Source: Gonocerus acuteangulatus (Eukaryota; Arthropoda; Insecta; Hemiptera; Coreidae). Taken from it: a DNA stretch of 64,000 nucleotides. The DNA lies in NCBI GenBank assembly GCA_946811695.1, contig OX328124.1, forward strand, positions 30,386,148 through 30,450,147. The letters run 5' to 3'. How positions within the stretch are numbered: position 1 is the stretch's first letter; every line of letters starts with the position of its first letter. The position numbers and the translations under genes are program-made. The notes below the pieces were generated by a model that saw nothing but the letters and a program-made list of their open reading frames with translations, was not told where the DNA came from and searched no databases. Shown piece by piece: positions 34,508 to 45,455 of this stretch.

Positions 34508-35908
34508 TTTTAGCGCGGTTCCTCCCTATCTCCATAGGGAGAACCCGCTTATGAGGTTGACCTCACGACGCGATCCGGACGTGCCGACCAGAAACTTTCT
34601 CGTTTCAGACCCCATAGATCACGAAAATATAGGTGGTTCAAATTTGTATATATATGCTTGTCTGTTCGCGCTCCTGGCGGGTCAAAAACGGTCCGATTTT
34701 GATTAAATTTGGCACAAAAATCTTTCTTCTAATTTGAAAGGTCAAGTTCATTAACCAGCAGAATCCGCCCAATGGAAGATGGCGTTTGGGGCGAAATTTG
34801 CGCAAAAAAAATCGCAACGCTTACGTTTTTGAGTTCATATGCTTGCAGGTACTACTTTTATAGGTTTCTAAACATAGGAAAACGAATGAAACCATTTTTA
34901 AGGCGATATCTATTACCGTTTTTGAGAAAAGTGGAATCAATGTTTTCGCATGTCATTATTTTATTGTGGGTACTTAGAAACGCGGGATTCAATTGAAATT
35001 TTTTCCCCATCTTAGAAATTAATCCCAACTAAGATGTTTAAATTTTGGTTATATTGGGAGTTAAGGAAGTATGCGAAAAAAATATTTTATTAATAGACAT
35101 GAAAAGTTTTCGGATATTCATACATTTTTCGTAAATATCTCGATAACGGTTGGGAAATCGTGGTAAGTGGAACGTGACCATTCGAATGCTTGCTAAATTC
35201 TCTACAAAAAATGTTCTGAAGCAATATTCGATGGGGCAACGTCAATCAGAGATATAAGCACTTAAAACTTAAAAAGTGTAAAAAAGTTTATTGAAACGGT
35301 TTTTCTCTTTGCTTATCTCACTTTTTAATTGGTTGTTTTTTGTTTTAAATTGCTTTTATCAGTAAAATTAGTATTGTAATAAAATAAGCTAAGAAACGGC
35401 GAAAGGTAATGGTAATATGTTTGGAGTGGCTGTGGTAATCAAGATGGCTCTGGCTAATCATGATGACGTATACATAGTTTGTTTTGAATTATCCTATCTA
35501 TATAACCTTCCTCATAGCCTCCAACTGAAGTTATAGTTATTTTTTATTTTATAGAAAGATTTAACCCATGAGAGAATGGACTTTTATTCGCCATGAAGCA
35601 CATATTTACAGTTGATTATTACAGTGAAACGAATTTGCAAGTAAAACATGGAACTTAAAATGACAACGAATTTTCGGTTGTTTTGGAATAGAGCCTTCTG
35701 AGCAGTAGTCATAGAGTGAGTACGTTTTCAGTACATAATTGTATTGACTTATTCAGCCTTCCTCAAGAATGAGGATTAAGAATTATCCGTTTCTGTGTAA
35801 GTTGGCTACTGTCAGTTTCCTGTTATTTGTGATGCCTATTCTACTCCACTTCTTCGAAATGTACGGAACCGCGCTAAGATGACGCAGTTCCTGCGAGTCG
35901 GACTTTTT
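34508..35908 (+). repeat. Family-A repeat, near-complete copy
   Basis: It opens with TTAGCGCGGTTCC and an imperfect hairpin (TCCCTATCTCCATAGGGA), then a leader ending CAAATTTGTATATATA, the module CGATTTTGATTAAATTTGGC, the core AGGAAAACGAATGAAACCAT, and ends GGAACCGCGCTAA (35865-35877) followed by GCAGTTCCTGCGAGTCGGAC and T5. The 13-bp words at both ends are exact inverse copies. No protein is encoded. Confidence 0.85.
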
Positions 35909-36114
35909 ATTTAACTTAATTCTCCTTAAGAGGCATTAAATCTAAATAAAATATGATTGCTACTTAACAGTTAAATGTTTCAGTAGAAGACTTAATGTAA
36001 TGATAGATGTCAGAAATAATGTTAAGTGTGGTCGTTTAATAGTTAATGTCCAATTTTATGATTCTTAGATCTTTTTATGCTTCTTTAGCTACTCACAGAG
36101 AAGTTCATTTCCAA

Positions 36115-36435
36115 GAATACCAAAATATCCCAAAGTTAACACGAAAGTTGCCATAATTTCGGTTCTTTCGGCAAATTCGGCATACAGCATATCCATAACA
36201 AAATATCAGAATTATTCCTTTATCACCAAAATCGGTCCATCAGGAGGTGTTGTTTAGTGCAGGCAAACCTTATAAACTTGCTGCTCGAAATATTTTGTGT
36301 TCGTTGTCTAAGGAGAAAGATGTGTTGTAAAAAAAAAACTAGATCGGTTCATTGGGAATGGGGAATCACTCTGGAATGAAATTATTAATATTCCAATACC
36401 TGCGGTAGATATGATCAAATAATGAGGGATGGGGC
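36115..36435 (+). repeat. Decayed family-B repeat
   Basis: AATCGGTCCATCAGGAGG, GGAGAAAGATGTGTTGTAAA and TAGATCGGTTCATTGGGA follow in family-B order. The termini are lost. Confidence 0.6.
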
Positions 36436-37701
36436 CCTAAAAAAAAAGAAACATAAGTCTTGTTTCAGTCCAGGACAAAATTAAATAAAAGTTAATAATA
36501 ATGTAAGCTTTTTATTAAAAATATATTTATGTTTATTGTGTATTTATGTAGGATATTTTATGCACATTCACCATGGGATACGGATTAAATTAACTATTTT
36601 GCTGAGATCCAGCGTGACCATTCTCTTGCTTACATTTTCATTAAGGTTTACAGCGTTATAGTTATAGTATTCATTGATTTTTTATTTACACAGCCCATAT
36701 AACCGGCTTATTTTAAATAGTGATTTACTTGCTTTCTTTATTGGCGTACTACATTTTGACCAAAATGTAAATTAATTGTTATGTTAAATTAACACAACGC
36801 CTTGAGTGTTAGATTATATGAATGTATGACTCTTTAAACGTTACACCACTTAACTCCAAGTATCAGACGACTAGTGTATTAAATTGTCATGCAGACAGTT
36901 GAGGGATAGACTAGGGTTTAATTATCTGCATGGTGAGTGGAAATCCTCTGCTGCTGGAAAAAATCACTGCTTCTTATCGTTAGCCTGTTATAGAGATCCT
37001 TACAACATGAACTAATGCATAAACTCCTACTGCAACTTTAACAATATTCTTTTATTAAAAGAAACATATTTACTTGATTAGAAATAGGATTTCTTCATAA
37101 TTTCAAATTCTTACAAGTACTGAAAAATTACATTATGACACAAACATGTATTCCATTTTGCACATTTCCTTACTAAACGCAGTGCAATGAAATCCTATTT
37201 CAGAACTTCGGAGGGAAGTTATTTCCTCCGGTCAAATAATCGGCCGCACAAGACTATCGTTCTGGTTGTCTAGAAGTCAAGGAGTAGTTAGGTTTCAGCT
37301 AAGAAAAATCGTTTAGAATTTTGGAAAACTATATTTGGCCGTTATTTTGGAACCTTCTTCAGCAATGAATGAGCATGGAAGATTCAGGTTAGGTGACCAT
37401 GAGGTAAATGTCACCTTACAGGTGCATTTGGTCTTCCTCTACCCCCTAGGCATTTGTTGATGAAAGCTGCCAAAGACCACATTAAAACGTCAAAATTATA
37501 GAGTTTTGCTAAAATCTGAACTGTTTTGTTAGCCAAAACTCATCCGATCTTTGATTTCCTGAAAATCAGTCTAGCTGGTCTTGTGCAGCTGATTCGTTGA
37601 CCAGAAGAAATAATTTCTGGTTGGTCTGTGCAGGTCCACTGGCTAAACCTGACCATCGGCTAAACGTGCTGATAAATCTTCTGGTTTTTGGTTGTTATAT
37701 A
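36436..37701. other. No gene recognised
   Basis: No exon or named repeat seen. Confidence 0.4.
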
Positions 37702-37703
37702 TA

Positions 37704-37752
<49 letters not shown>
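37702..37752. repeat. (TG)n microsatellite
   Basis: A pure GT run of about 22 units. The 93-codon frame across it owes its length to the repeat (Cys-Val run). Confidence 0.95.
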
Positions 37753-37753
<1 letters not shown>

Positions 37754-38487
37754 CACGCCCTACTACCCACAATTATAGTCCGATGTTGATTAAATCTGTT
37801 ATCATAGTTCGTCTCAAGTTCGTTAGCTTTGGATTCGAATATCAGGGCCCGTTGAAAAATTCCCAGCTCAACCCCTAAAAAAAATATGGAAAAGAAGATT
37901 GATAATTTTATGATGCCATATTTCAATGATAGCTAATTAATAATAAGTGAAGTTGTGGCTCTTCTTACGAATTCAAAGTTCGAATTGTTCAAATTTTTCA
38001 TAGCGACAACCAAAAAGTAATGTTTTTCTACCATCTGAGGAAGTATATTGTTTGTTATCTTATATTTCCTATTTGATAAAGCATAATCTCTAAAAATTAT
38101 TTTACCTTATTATGATATTTGTGAAATTAATTTATTGCTAGCAGAACCGCTCTAAATTATCAACTTCTTAAAGATTACAATTGTTTCATTTAGCCTGATG
38201 ATTGATCAGCCTTAATATTGCTATAATTAGCCTTGCTATTAATCTCATCCATGGTATTTATATTTATATAAATATAATTATATATTTGAAGCAGAATATT
38301 TTATTTTATGTGTATACTATATTAAATGTTGACAGCTATGTCTTTTGGCTTTTAAGGTATGGAATTTGTGAAAACGCAATCTCTCAAAGATTTTTGAAAT
38401 CTTGGAAAAAATGTTTAAAAAAGATTTAATTAATTGCTACTTTGAGTTTGAAGATTTTATGTGTCACAGCATATCGTTAGGCCATTT
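37753..38487. other. No gene recognised
   Basis: AT-rich, nothing recognised. Confidence 0.4.
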
Positions 38488-38889
38488 CAAATACATATAC
38501 CAACACAGCATTGTTTTTACAGATTCTCTGAGATAACTTAATTCGCTATATGAAATGTATTATTATTACACACACCTGAATATAACAACATATCAAAAAG
38601 TAATGATGCAGACAATGAAGCAAATACATATACCAACATAGCATTGTTTTTACAGATTCTCTGAGATAACTTAATTCGCTATATGACATGTATTATTATT
38701 ACACACACCTGAATATAACAACATATCAAAAAGTAATGATGCAGACAATGAAGCAAATACATATACCAACATAGCATTGTTTTTACAGATTCTCTGAGAT
38801 AACTTAATTCGCTATATGACATGTATTATTATTACACACACCTGAATATAACAACATATCAAAAAGTAATGATGCAGACAATGAAGCAA
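38488..38889. repeat. Three tandem 133-bp units
   Basis: Units start at about 38491, 38624 and 38757 (ATACATATACCAACA), each ending GATGCAGACAATGAAGCAA. Units 2 and 3 are essentially identical; unit 1 differs at a few sites, including CACAGC against CATAGC. Very recent amplification. No protein is encoded. This may be a small satellite block or the tandem 5' end of an element. Confidence 0.93.
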
Positions 38890-39844
38890 AACAATCTTCT
38901 AGACGAATAACTCGACACTTGAATCAGTTATCTAGAAAATATATAAAAAATGTTGTAACGAGAAACATAATCAACAAGTGGAAAATTGATCCAACATAAA
39001 TTGGCACACAGATAAGACGTCCCCCCAGATTAAGTGGACTTGAGAATCCTGAACTTCCAGTAATCGGAATGGAGAGCGAGAAGACTTCGTCCTCACTAGG
39101 CATCTTATTGGAAAAACTGACTTGTAATTCGTAACATTAAAAATTAACACTTATTTACAGATAATACTAAGAAGACATCGATGAACCAATTGACAGGAAT
39201 TGCTGAAAATTCATTGCTAAAATTGACGACTCCCTAAAATAGTTTAAACTTTCGATATTTTCAAAATATTCCTCATTATTTTTGCTATTTCTGTTATCTT
39301 ATTTTATTTTACTTTTTTATATTTTAAATTTTTATCTATAAGGGAATATATTCAAAACACCTTATTAATGCCATAATAAGGGGTTTTAATTAAACTTGAC
39401 TTCAGAATTTTGAAGAAAAGAAGGATATAATAAGAGAAATACATTTAATTTTTCATAAATTATCGATTTTTTTTTTTTTGGTTTTTCTATGCTCATTCAG
39501 TAAAATGAATATACTTAGCTTTGTTCTCGTAAATAAATAAATTATAAAAAAAAAAGATATAAAGAGTAAATCGCTTCGCTGTTTACTCTGAAAAAATAAA
39601 AATTACCAAGACATTTTTTAAATTTTACCTTAAAGAACTTTCAAGTAACCTTTCCACAACATTTAGAAACATTTCTCATTCAGTTTACTGATTACTAAAC
39701 AAGTTGTGAGATATGTTGTTTACACAGAAAGGCATTTTCAGTGCTTTTATCTCTGAATTTAACGACTTGTAACTTGTAGGAGATTCTCTCGTAAAAACTT
39801 GATAAGATAAGAGCCGTTACTGCCTTTCATGAAACTTTCGTTAA
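38890..39844. other. No gene recognised
   Basis: Several A/T runs; no exon or named repeat. Confidence 0.4.
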
Positions 39845-40400
39845 AAAGTCCGACTCACAGGGACTTCGTCATCTCAGCTTGTTGCCATATATTTGTTTTT
39901 CCTGGTGTAATTTGCAAAACTAAGAAAAGAAACTCTTAATATTGTCAGCATTTCCCGTCAGTCTTCCGGATTTCATCATCGGCTTGACATAATATGCGGA
40001 TTTTCCTCCATGTTGTAAGAGACTAAAAAGTCCGTTGCTCAGGAGCTGCATGAGCACATTGAGCAACGGACTTTTTAGATGACGCACATTCCTAAGAATT
40101 CGGGTTGTGTGGAACTGCATTCCTGAATAATTTGCAGCGGTACGAGTTTTCCACATCTCTATGACGTTTGGGAGTACCTGAACCTAAAATAGCTTGGAAG
40201 TGGCTCCATTCGATTCGTCACACCAAAATCCATCTCAGTATGGATGAATGTAACATTTCCGTTACAATTTTTAACTTAATCATCAATTATTTTGTTTCCG
40301 AATGCCTAAATAAAAAACTACTTTTATCTACTTTCTCGATAACGGTTGATATCGCCATCAAAATGGTTTCATTCGTTTTTGTACGTTAGAAAACCTACAT
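39845..40400 (-). repeat. Family-A repeat, minus strand, with B-type end inside
   Basis: AAAAAGTCCGACTCACAGGG at 39845 is the inverse family-A end. 40157-40400 contains inverse core text (AAAATGGTTTCATTCGTTTT). Between them, 40023-40140 is an inverse family-B end (GCTGCAAATTATTCAGGAAT on the minus strand) with a perfect 19-bp inverted pair. Confidence 0.7.
40023..40078. repeat. Perfect 19-bp inverted pair at a family-B end
   Basis: CTAAAAAGTCCGTTGCTCA (40023-40041) and its exact inverse (40060-40078) enclose an 18-nt loop containing GGAGCTGCATGAGC. Confidence 0.95.
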
Positions 40401-40657
40401 AAAGTGTACCTGAAACTCTATTAACGATAATAAAGTGCTACAAATTTTATTTAATAATTTTGTCAAAAAACAGTGTTCTGCCAGGCGCATTCTCCTTCGT
40501 CAAGCCTTATAAATATTTTTGAAGATTTTTTTAAGAAAAGTTTGACATTGTCTTAACTTAATCTATTGTTTTGACAATCTTCACCTTATCCTCTTACTTT
40601 TTTCATAGAGCAAAGATGCGAAGGTAGAATTTGTCTGTTCAGTATAGTATTTTAATA

Positions 40658-40667
<10 letters not shown>

Positions 40668-40697
<30 letters not shown>
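40668..40697. repeat. (TA)n microsatellite
   Basis: A short AT run at the edge of the snapback element. Confidence 0.9.
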
Positions 40698-40699
<2 letters not shown>

Positions 40700-40945
40700 A
40701 AAATGAGGTTTATTTTTTTCCGACTTTTCGGCTGGAAATTCAAGCCTTTATCAGGGCGATGAGAAGAAGGAGAACTCCCGTATGTTTAATAATTACTCGA
40801 AAAAATGGGAATATAAGAATGATGAAATGAGAAAATAAGAAATGATTACAGTTCCGTCAGGTATAATTCTTCTTCCCATCGCCCTGATGAAGCCATATGA
40901 ATTTCAAGACGAAAAGTCGGCAAATAATAAAACTCATTTTATTAT
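40696..40945. mobile_element. Snapback element, hammerhead-like motif in both arms
   Basis: Inverted arms (about 40696-40763 and 40870-40945) share AAGTCGG, GGAAATTCA-type text and CATCGCCCTGATRAAG. On the minus strand 40720-40754 reads CTGATAA, stem GGCT/AGCC, GAAAAGTCGG. On the plus strand 40883-40920 reads CTGATGA, spacer, GAAAAGTCGG. This matches the pattern of Penelope-like termini (inference). Confidence 0.55.
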
Positions 40946-41006
40946 AAAAAATATAGTTTTATTAAGATACCACGACAAAATCTACCTTAGCGTCACTAAC
41001 GGTCAA

Positions 41007-41309
41007 CTATCTCCCCTCAATAGAGGGAATATTATCATCTTCTCTCAAAGAGCTTAAGAATTTTTTAAATATTTTAATATTATCCTCTTTATTTGACACA
41101 GCCATTGGTTCTATATTGAAGAATATCGTTTCAGGTTTTTGTTTTCTACTAGCGTAGGAGAGAATTGATATGCTGAGTATGTTCGTGATTTCTTCAAGAT
41201 CCTCAGATTGAGGCGTGAGGTCAGCGGCCTTTGTAATGGAGCCGCCGCGTGTTCCAACACTTTTTAAGATTTCTACAAGAATCGAAAAAAAAATCTTCTT
41301 CTGTCTCTC
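41007..41309 (-). CDS. Unrecognised 100-codon open frame without ATG start
   Basis: On the minus strand the frame is open from 41309 to the stop at 41007-41009. The only methionine is well inside (near 41103). The peptide is charged and ordinary in composition, with stretches such as ADLTPQSEDLEEITNILSIS and FKKFLSSLREDDNIPSIEGR. I do not recognise the family. It could be an exon, the end of a mobile-element ORF or chance. It reads toward the snapback element at 40.9 kb. Confidence 0.25.
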   Translation of the reverse strand, partial: ERQKKIFFSILVEILKSVGTRGGSITKAADLTPQSEDLEEITNILSISILSYASRKQKPETIFFNIEPMAVSNKEDNIKIFKKFLSSLREDDNIPSIEGR

Positions 41310-41685
41310 TCAAACATCTTCTGATATAAGGCCCGTGTCCAAACTTAAATCATCTACTTGAGGAGTGTCAGTTGTTAAAATCTAATAAGTCCATAAATTA
41401 AAATCTATATCCGGAGGTAGTATATGAATCAAATCCAATAACATATCCTGTCATCAAATCGTAAAATATATTTAACTTTTGTCCAATAAATTAAAATATA
41501 TATTATTGAAATAAACTAAGTGAAAATTAATAGGGATATTCATAATTTACTCAATATCAGTTAACTTTAATTAATTTAGGTGTTATATATAATATTGTCA
41601 AGAAACAGATTGGAAAATAAAAACTAAAAACAAAAGTTAATCCTTTTATTAGTTACACTTTTTCTTGAGAATAGTAAAAATGAAG
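41310..41685. other. No gene recognised
   Basis: AT-rich sequence with no assignment. Confidence 0.4.
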
Positions 41686-41689
41686 ATTT

Positions 41690-42483
41690 ATTTTTTTATT
41701 TTGTTAATGCTCAGCCTCTATGGCGAAAAGCATATAATCCTCAGTGTGAGCCGATGTAGGTGCTGCAACAATCGATGCCACTCCAAATAATCATCCATGT
41801 GAGTAGGTATGTTAAGTTAGATAGATTTAAAAACAAATAGGTTGAAAATAAATGAGAAATACAAGAAATAATTATATACCTATATATCTATAAAAAAAAT
41901 AAATAAAATAAAAATTTTGTTATTAAAAGGAGATGGTAACAAAATGTAAAGCATAAATCATTCTGTATCGCTGTGATTTTATTGTAAGAAGAAGTGAATT
42001 GGAATTCTTATGATTATGTGACCATTTGCCCCAGGTTGAATGTGAAGTCTATATTTTGTCGAAAATGTTATTGTTTTTCAAATAGGTGAGTATTGTATCA
42101 ATATATTGGCTGCCTTCAGAAAGTATATCTGTCAGGTCATGTGGAATGTCCAAGTTAGTCCGTAACCGACAGTCTGTTAATATATGTTTTACAGTAAGGT
42201 GTGTGTTACAATGTTTACATTTTGGTTTATCAGTCTTTGTCATCAGGTACTCATGGGTTATGCGTGTATGGCCGATTCTTAGCATCGCAAGGACTACTTC
42301 TTCTCGGCGTGAATTCCTGTACAATGATGACCAGTCCGAAAAAGTGCGTTTAATAGTCCATAGTTTGTTGTCAGTCTCAGTATGCCAGTCAAGTCGCCAT
42401 TTGTCTAGTATAATTTTGCTGATATGTCTAGTAATGCCATTGTGAAATAAATCAAATTGTTGGTATGTTTTTAAAGGAATCAA
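41690..42483 (-). mobile_element. RNase H-type LINE 3' end (copy 2)
   Basis: The minus-strand coding tail (42483-42049) is followed by a ~350-bp 3' UTR ending GAGGCTGAGCATTAACAAAA and an A/T tail at about 41690. The 5' part is truncated. Confidence 0.8.
42049..42483 (-). pseudogene. LINE ORF2 C-terminus, after RNase H domain
   Basis: The 144-residue frame matches the region following RNase H in Jockey/I-type non-LTR elements. It has RREEVVLAMLRIGHTRITHE, then CKHCNTHLTVKHILTDC, a C-x2-C-x7-H-x4-C finger, and ends ILTYLKNNNIFDKI. It is a truncated end of the polyprotein; RT, endonuclease and RNase H core are missing. Copies 1 and 3 (13.3 and 47.8 kb) share the finger and the ending. Confidence 0.85.
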
Positions 42484-42846
42484 CTGTAAACAAACTGGTA
42501 TCGTATTTTCTCTATTTTAATCCAATTTTACTTTCACTAACCATGGAAAGACATAATCTTGAGCCCGAATTTCCCAATATTATTTTTAGAATGAGCAATC
42601 AAGGTCACCGGCAAGTTGATATTGCAGAGGACTTTTGTGTAAATTGTGCCTCTAAAACTAGCTAAAAATGTTATTTTTTAAAAAATCTCTTTAGTGTATT
42701 TTATTGTAGTAAAAAGAGCATAATCATTTCTAATAAATATTAATGCAGTTGTAGTAAAAATTATATAAAAACGCTAGGCAAAGCAAATACTACAAGATCT
42801 GCAATATTTCTATTCATTTTTGCGCAGTATGTTTTATATCAGTTTT
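42484..42846. other. No gene recognised
   Basis: A 66-codon frame at 42465-42665 overlaps the LINE edge and matches nothing known. Confidence 0.4.
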
Positions 42847-43002
42847 TTAGCGCGGTTCCTCCCTCCCCCATAGGGAGGAACCCCGCTTATAGGGTTGATA
42901 CAATGAAACAATCCGGAAGTGCCGACTAGAAAATTTCGCGTTTCAGAACCCCTAGAGACCGAAAATAACGGTGGTTCAAATTTGTATATATATATATGTA
43001 TA

Positions 43003-43065
<63 letters not shown>

Positions 43066-44614
43066 CTGTTCGCTCTCTAGATAGAAGACGAATGGTCCGA
43101 TTTTGATGAAATTTGGTACAAAAATCCTTCGTCCAATTTGAAAGGTCAAGTTCGTTAACCAGCAAAATCCGCCTACTGGAAGATGGCGTTTGGGGCGAAA
43201 TTCGCGCAAAAAAAATCGTAACGCTTACGTTTTTTAGTTTATAAGCTTCTAAGTACTCGTTTTATATGACTCCTGGGCTAGGAAAACGAATGAAATCATT
43301 TTCAAGGCGATAGCTTTAACCGTTTTCGAGAAAATTGGAAAAATATTTTTTGAATACCGTTTTTGGTTTGGGTACTTAGAATCATGGGATTCAGTTGAAA
43401 CATTTTCTGCATGTTCTACTTTCATCAAAACTAATATGTTGAAATTTTGGCTACGTTTGGAGTTAAGGAAGGGTTAGAATAAAATATTTTATTAACAGAC
43501 ATAAAAAGTTTTAGTAACTTTGTTTACTTTCCTCAATATCTCGAAAAAGGTTGAGAATCTTGGTAAACGGAAGAATACCATTAGAAAGCTTATTAAATGC
43601 TCTAAAAAAAAGGTTCTAATGAAAGTTTTGATTAGGCGATGTCAATCGGAGAAATAAGAGCTTAAAACTTTAAAGTAATTGATTTCGCTTATTCGAACTG
43701 TTCTTTTTGTCTGTTTTTTATTCCTTGTTATTTTTTAATTGCTTATTGTTGGATAATGTATTTGAAAATAAAACAGGTTAAGAAAAATAAGAAAAACAAT
43801 TTAATGTTAGAGATATGGATTTCCAAGATATATAGCTTTTCAACTGCCTAGCGTCCTTCCTAGGGAGGGTTCTTTGTCTTTGATTTTGGTACTTAGAATT
43901 ATGGGATACAGTTGAAACATTTCCTGCATGTTCGAGTTTCATCAACACTAATATGTTGACATTTTTGTTACGTTTAGAGTAAAGGAAGGGTTAGAATAAA
44001 ATATTTTATTAACAGACAAAAAAAGTTTTGGTAACTTTGTATAATTTCGTTAGTATCTCGAAAACCGTTGGCAATCTTGTGAAGCGGAAGATTACCATTC
44101 GGAAGCTTACTAAATGCTCTACAAAAAAGGGTCTGAAGAAAGTTTTAATTTGGCGATGTCAATCGGAGAAAAAAGTGCTTAAAGCTTTAAATTAATTGAT
44201 TTCGTTTATTCCAATGGTTCTTTTTGTCTGTTTTATTTCTTCTTATTTTTTAATTGCTTATAGTTGGATAATGTATTTGACAATAAAACTGGTTAAGTAA
44301 AATAACAAAAACAATTTATTGTTAGAAATATAGATTTCCAAGATTCCAAGACCTTGTCACTAGCGGGTCTGTTTCTAGTGTAGCGGACCTTTCCAGGTAA
44401 GATTGTAAATCATGACCTTTCAAGACTTTACTACTCACAGGAATGGCGTTAGTGACCTTAAGGGTTGACACGCCATTATAATAGTTAATTAAAAAAAAAA
44501 AAAAGACTGGTGGAACCAAAATAATAACTGCTTCTATTTTAATCTCTCCAAATTAGACTAGGGATATGAAAGGAACCGCGCTAAGATGATGCAGTCCTGC
44601 GAGACGGACTTTTT
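42847..44614 (+). repeat. Family-A repeat with internal duplication
   Basis: It opens TTAGCGCGGTTCC (42847-42859) with hairpin CCTCCCTCCCCCATAGGGAGG, then (TA)n, then the core. The core segment 43340-43780 is repeated, slightly diverged, at 43885-44300 (shared GTACTTAGAATYATGGGAT, CTAATATGTTGA and TATTTTATTAACAGACA). It ends GGAACCGCGCTAA (44572-44584), then GCAGTCCTGCGAGACGGAC and T5. Again the two 13-bp words are exact inverse copies. Confidence 0.85.
42985..43061. repeat. (TA)n microsatellite inside family A
   Basis: An AT run with a TTTATTTA interruption. Confidence 0.95.
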
Positions 44615-44867
44615 CTATTTACGGTCTTTTCCTAGTTTTAATAATGTGCATGTTTTCTTTTATTTAGCATAATTCAAAAAACTGTTATGAAATACTACAA
44701 TAATATATATTTTTCAATTTATAGGATAAAAGAAAAATCTCAGTTTGGACATACCCTTGTAGCAGAAGGTTCGCCTTGCATAGTTTGCTAGTTGCATAGT
44801 TGTATGGGGAAGCATTAAAATGGGTGTAAAGGATAAGTTAAAAAAAAAAAAGAAGACCAGTATGTAA

Positions 44868-45455
44868 AATCAGTCCCGTAATAGGCCAAGAGGGCCCAGA
44901 GGGGCAGATACTGTAGAGGTACCTGATTCTTGACCATACGGCACACTAGTGCGATAACGTCCAAAGTGCTATACTCCGGCCGCCTGAGTTTTCCCTTTTT
45001 AGGTACCCATTAATTAACTAATTAAAGGCTGGGTGAGCCTAGGGACGATATGTGACCCCAAATCCAACCCTTGAACTACGACACTAACAGATAAAAATCT
45101 TTAGTGCGCCCTCTGCATGGGTGTATATAAGGGGACTGAGGTGGCTCCAGCCCCCCCGAAATTTTGTGTTGATCGGTAAAAATGTGTCATAAACCGTTAA
45201 AAATAAATTAAATAAGATCACTTAGTTCATAAAAAATATGTTATTTTGTGTGTTATATCGTTTTAGTTGGTTAAAACTATTCCAAGTTGTAAATTATTAA
45301 TATTCCATTACCCGGAAATGGCCTCAGCCCCCCCCCGAAATTTTCCCAGCCCCTCCCCAAATTATTTTCTATATACTCCCATGACCCTGGGCTTTTGAAT
45401 CCGGTCCTCTAGTTGATTAATCGAGAGCTGTACCACACAGCTAACCTCGCCCCCA
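44868..45455 (-). mobile_element. SINE S1, full-length, split by a MITE
   Basis: On the minus strand it begins with a tRNA-like head (TTAGCTGTGTGGTACAGCTC; B-box-like GGACCGGATTCAAA). MITE-G interrupts it at 45116-45383. The body then continues (GGGTTGGATTTGGGGTCAC, CAGGCGGCCGGAG) to GGGACTGATTT. Without the MITE it is about 320 bp. Confidence 0.8.
45116..45383 (+). mobile_element. hAT-type MITE-G (copy 4), inside SINE S1
   Basis: Ends CATGGGTGTATATAAGG and TATATACTCCCATG. It inserted into the SINE, so it is the younger of the two. The flanks GCCCTCTG and ACCCTGGG agree at only 5 of 8 positions, so the duplication is degraded or misplaced. Confidence 0.8.

Noticed and set aside
37597..37878. 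93-codon open frame
   Set aside because: Its length comes from the (TG)n array (Cys-Val run); no protein similarity.
34508..44614. Family A as a confirmed Helitron
   Set aside because: The ends have hairpins and one copy adjoins helicase text, but no TC start or CTRR end between A and T is visible, so the class is left open.
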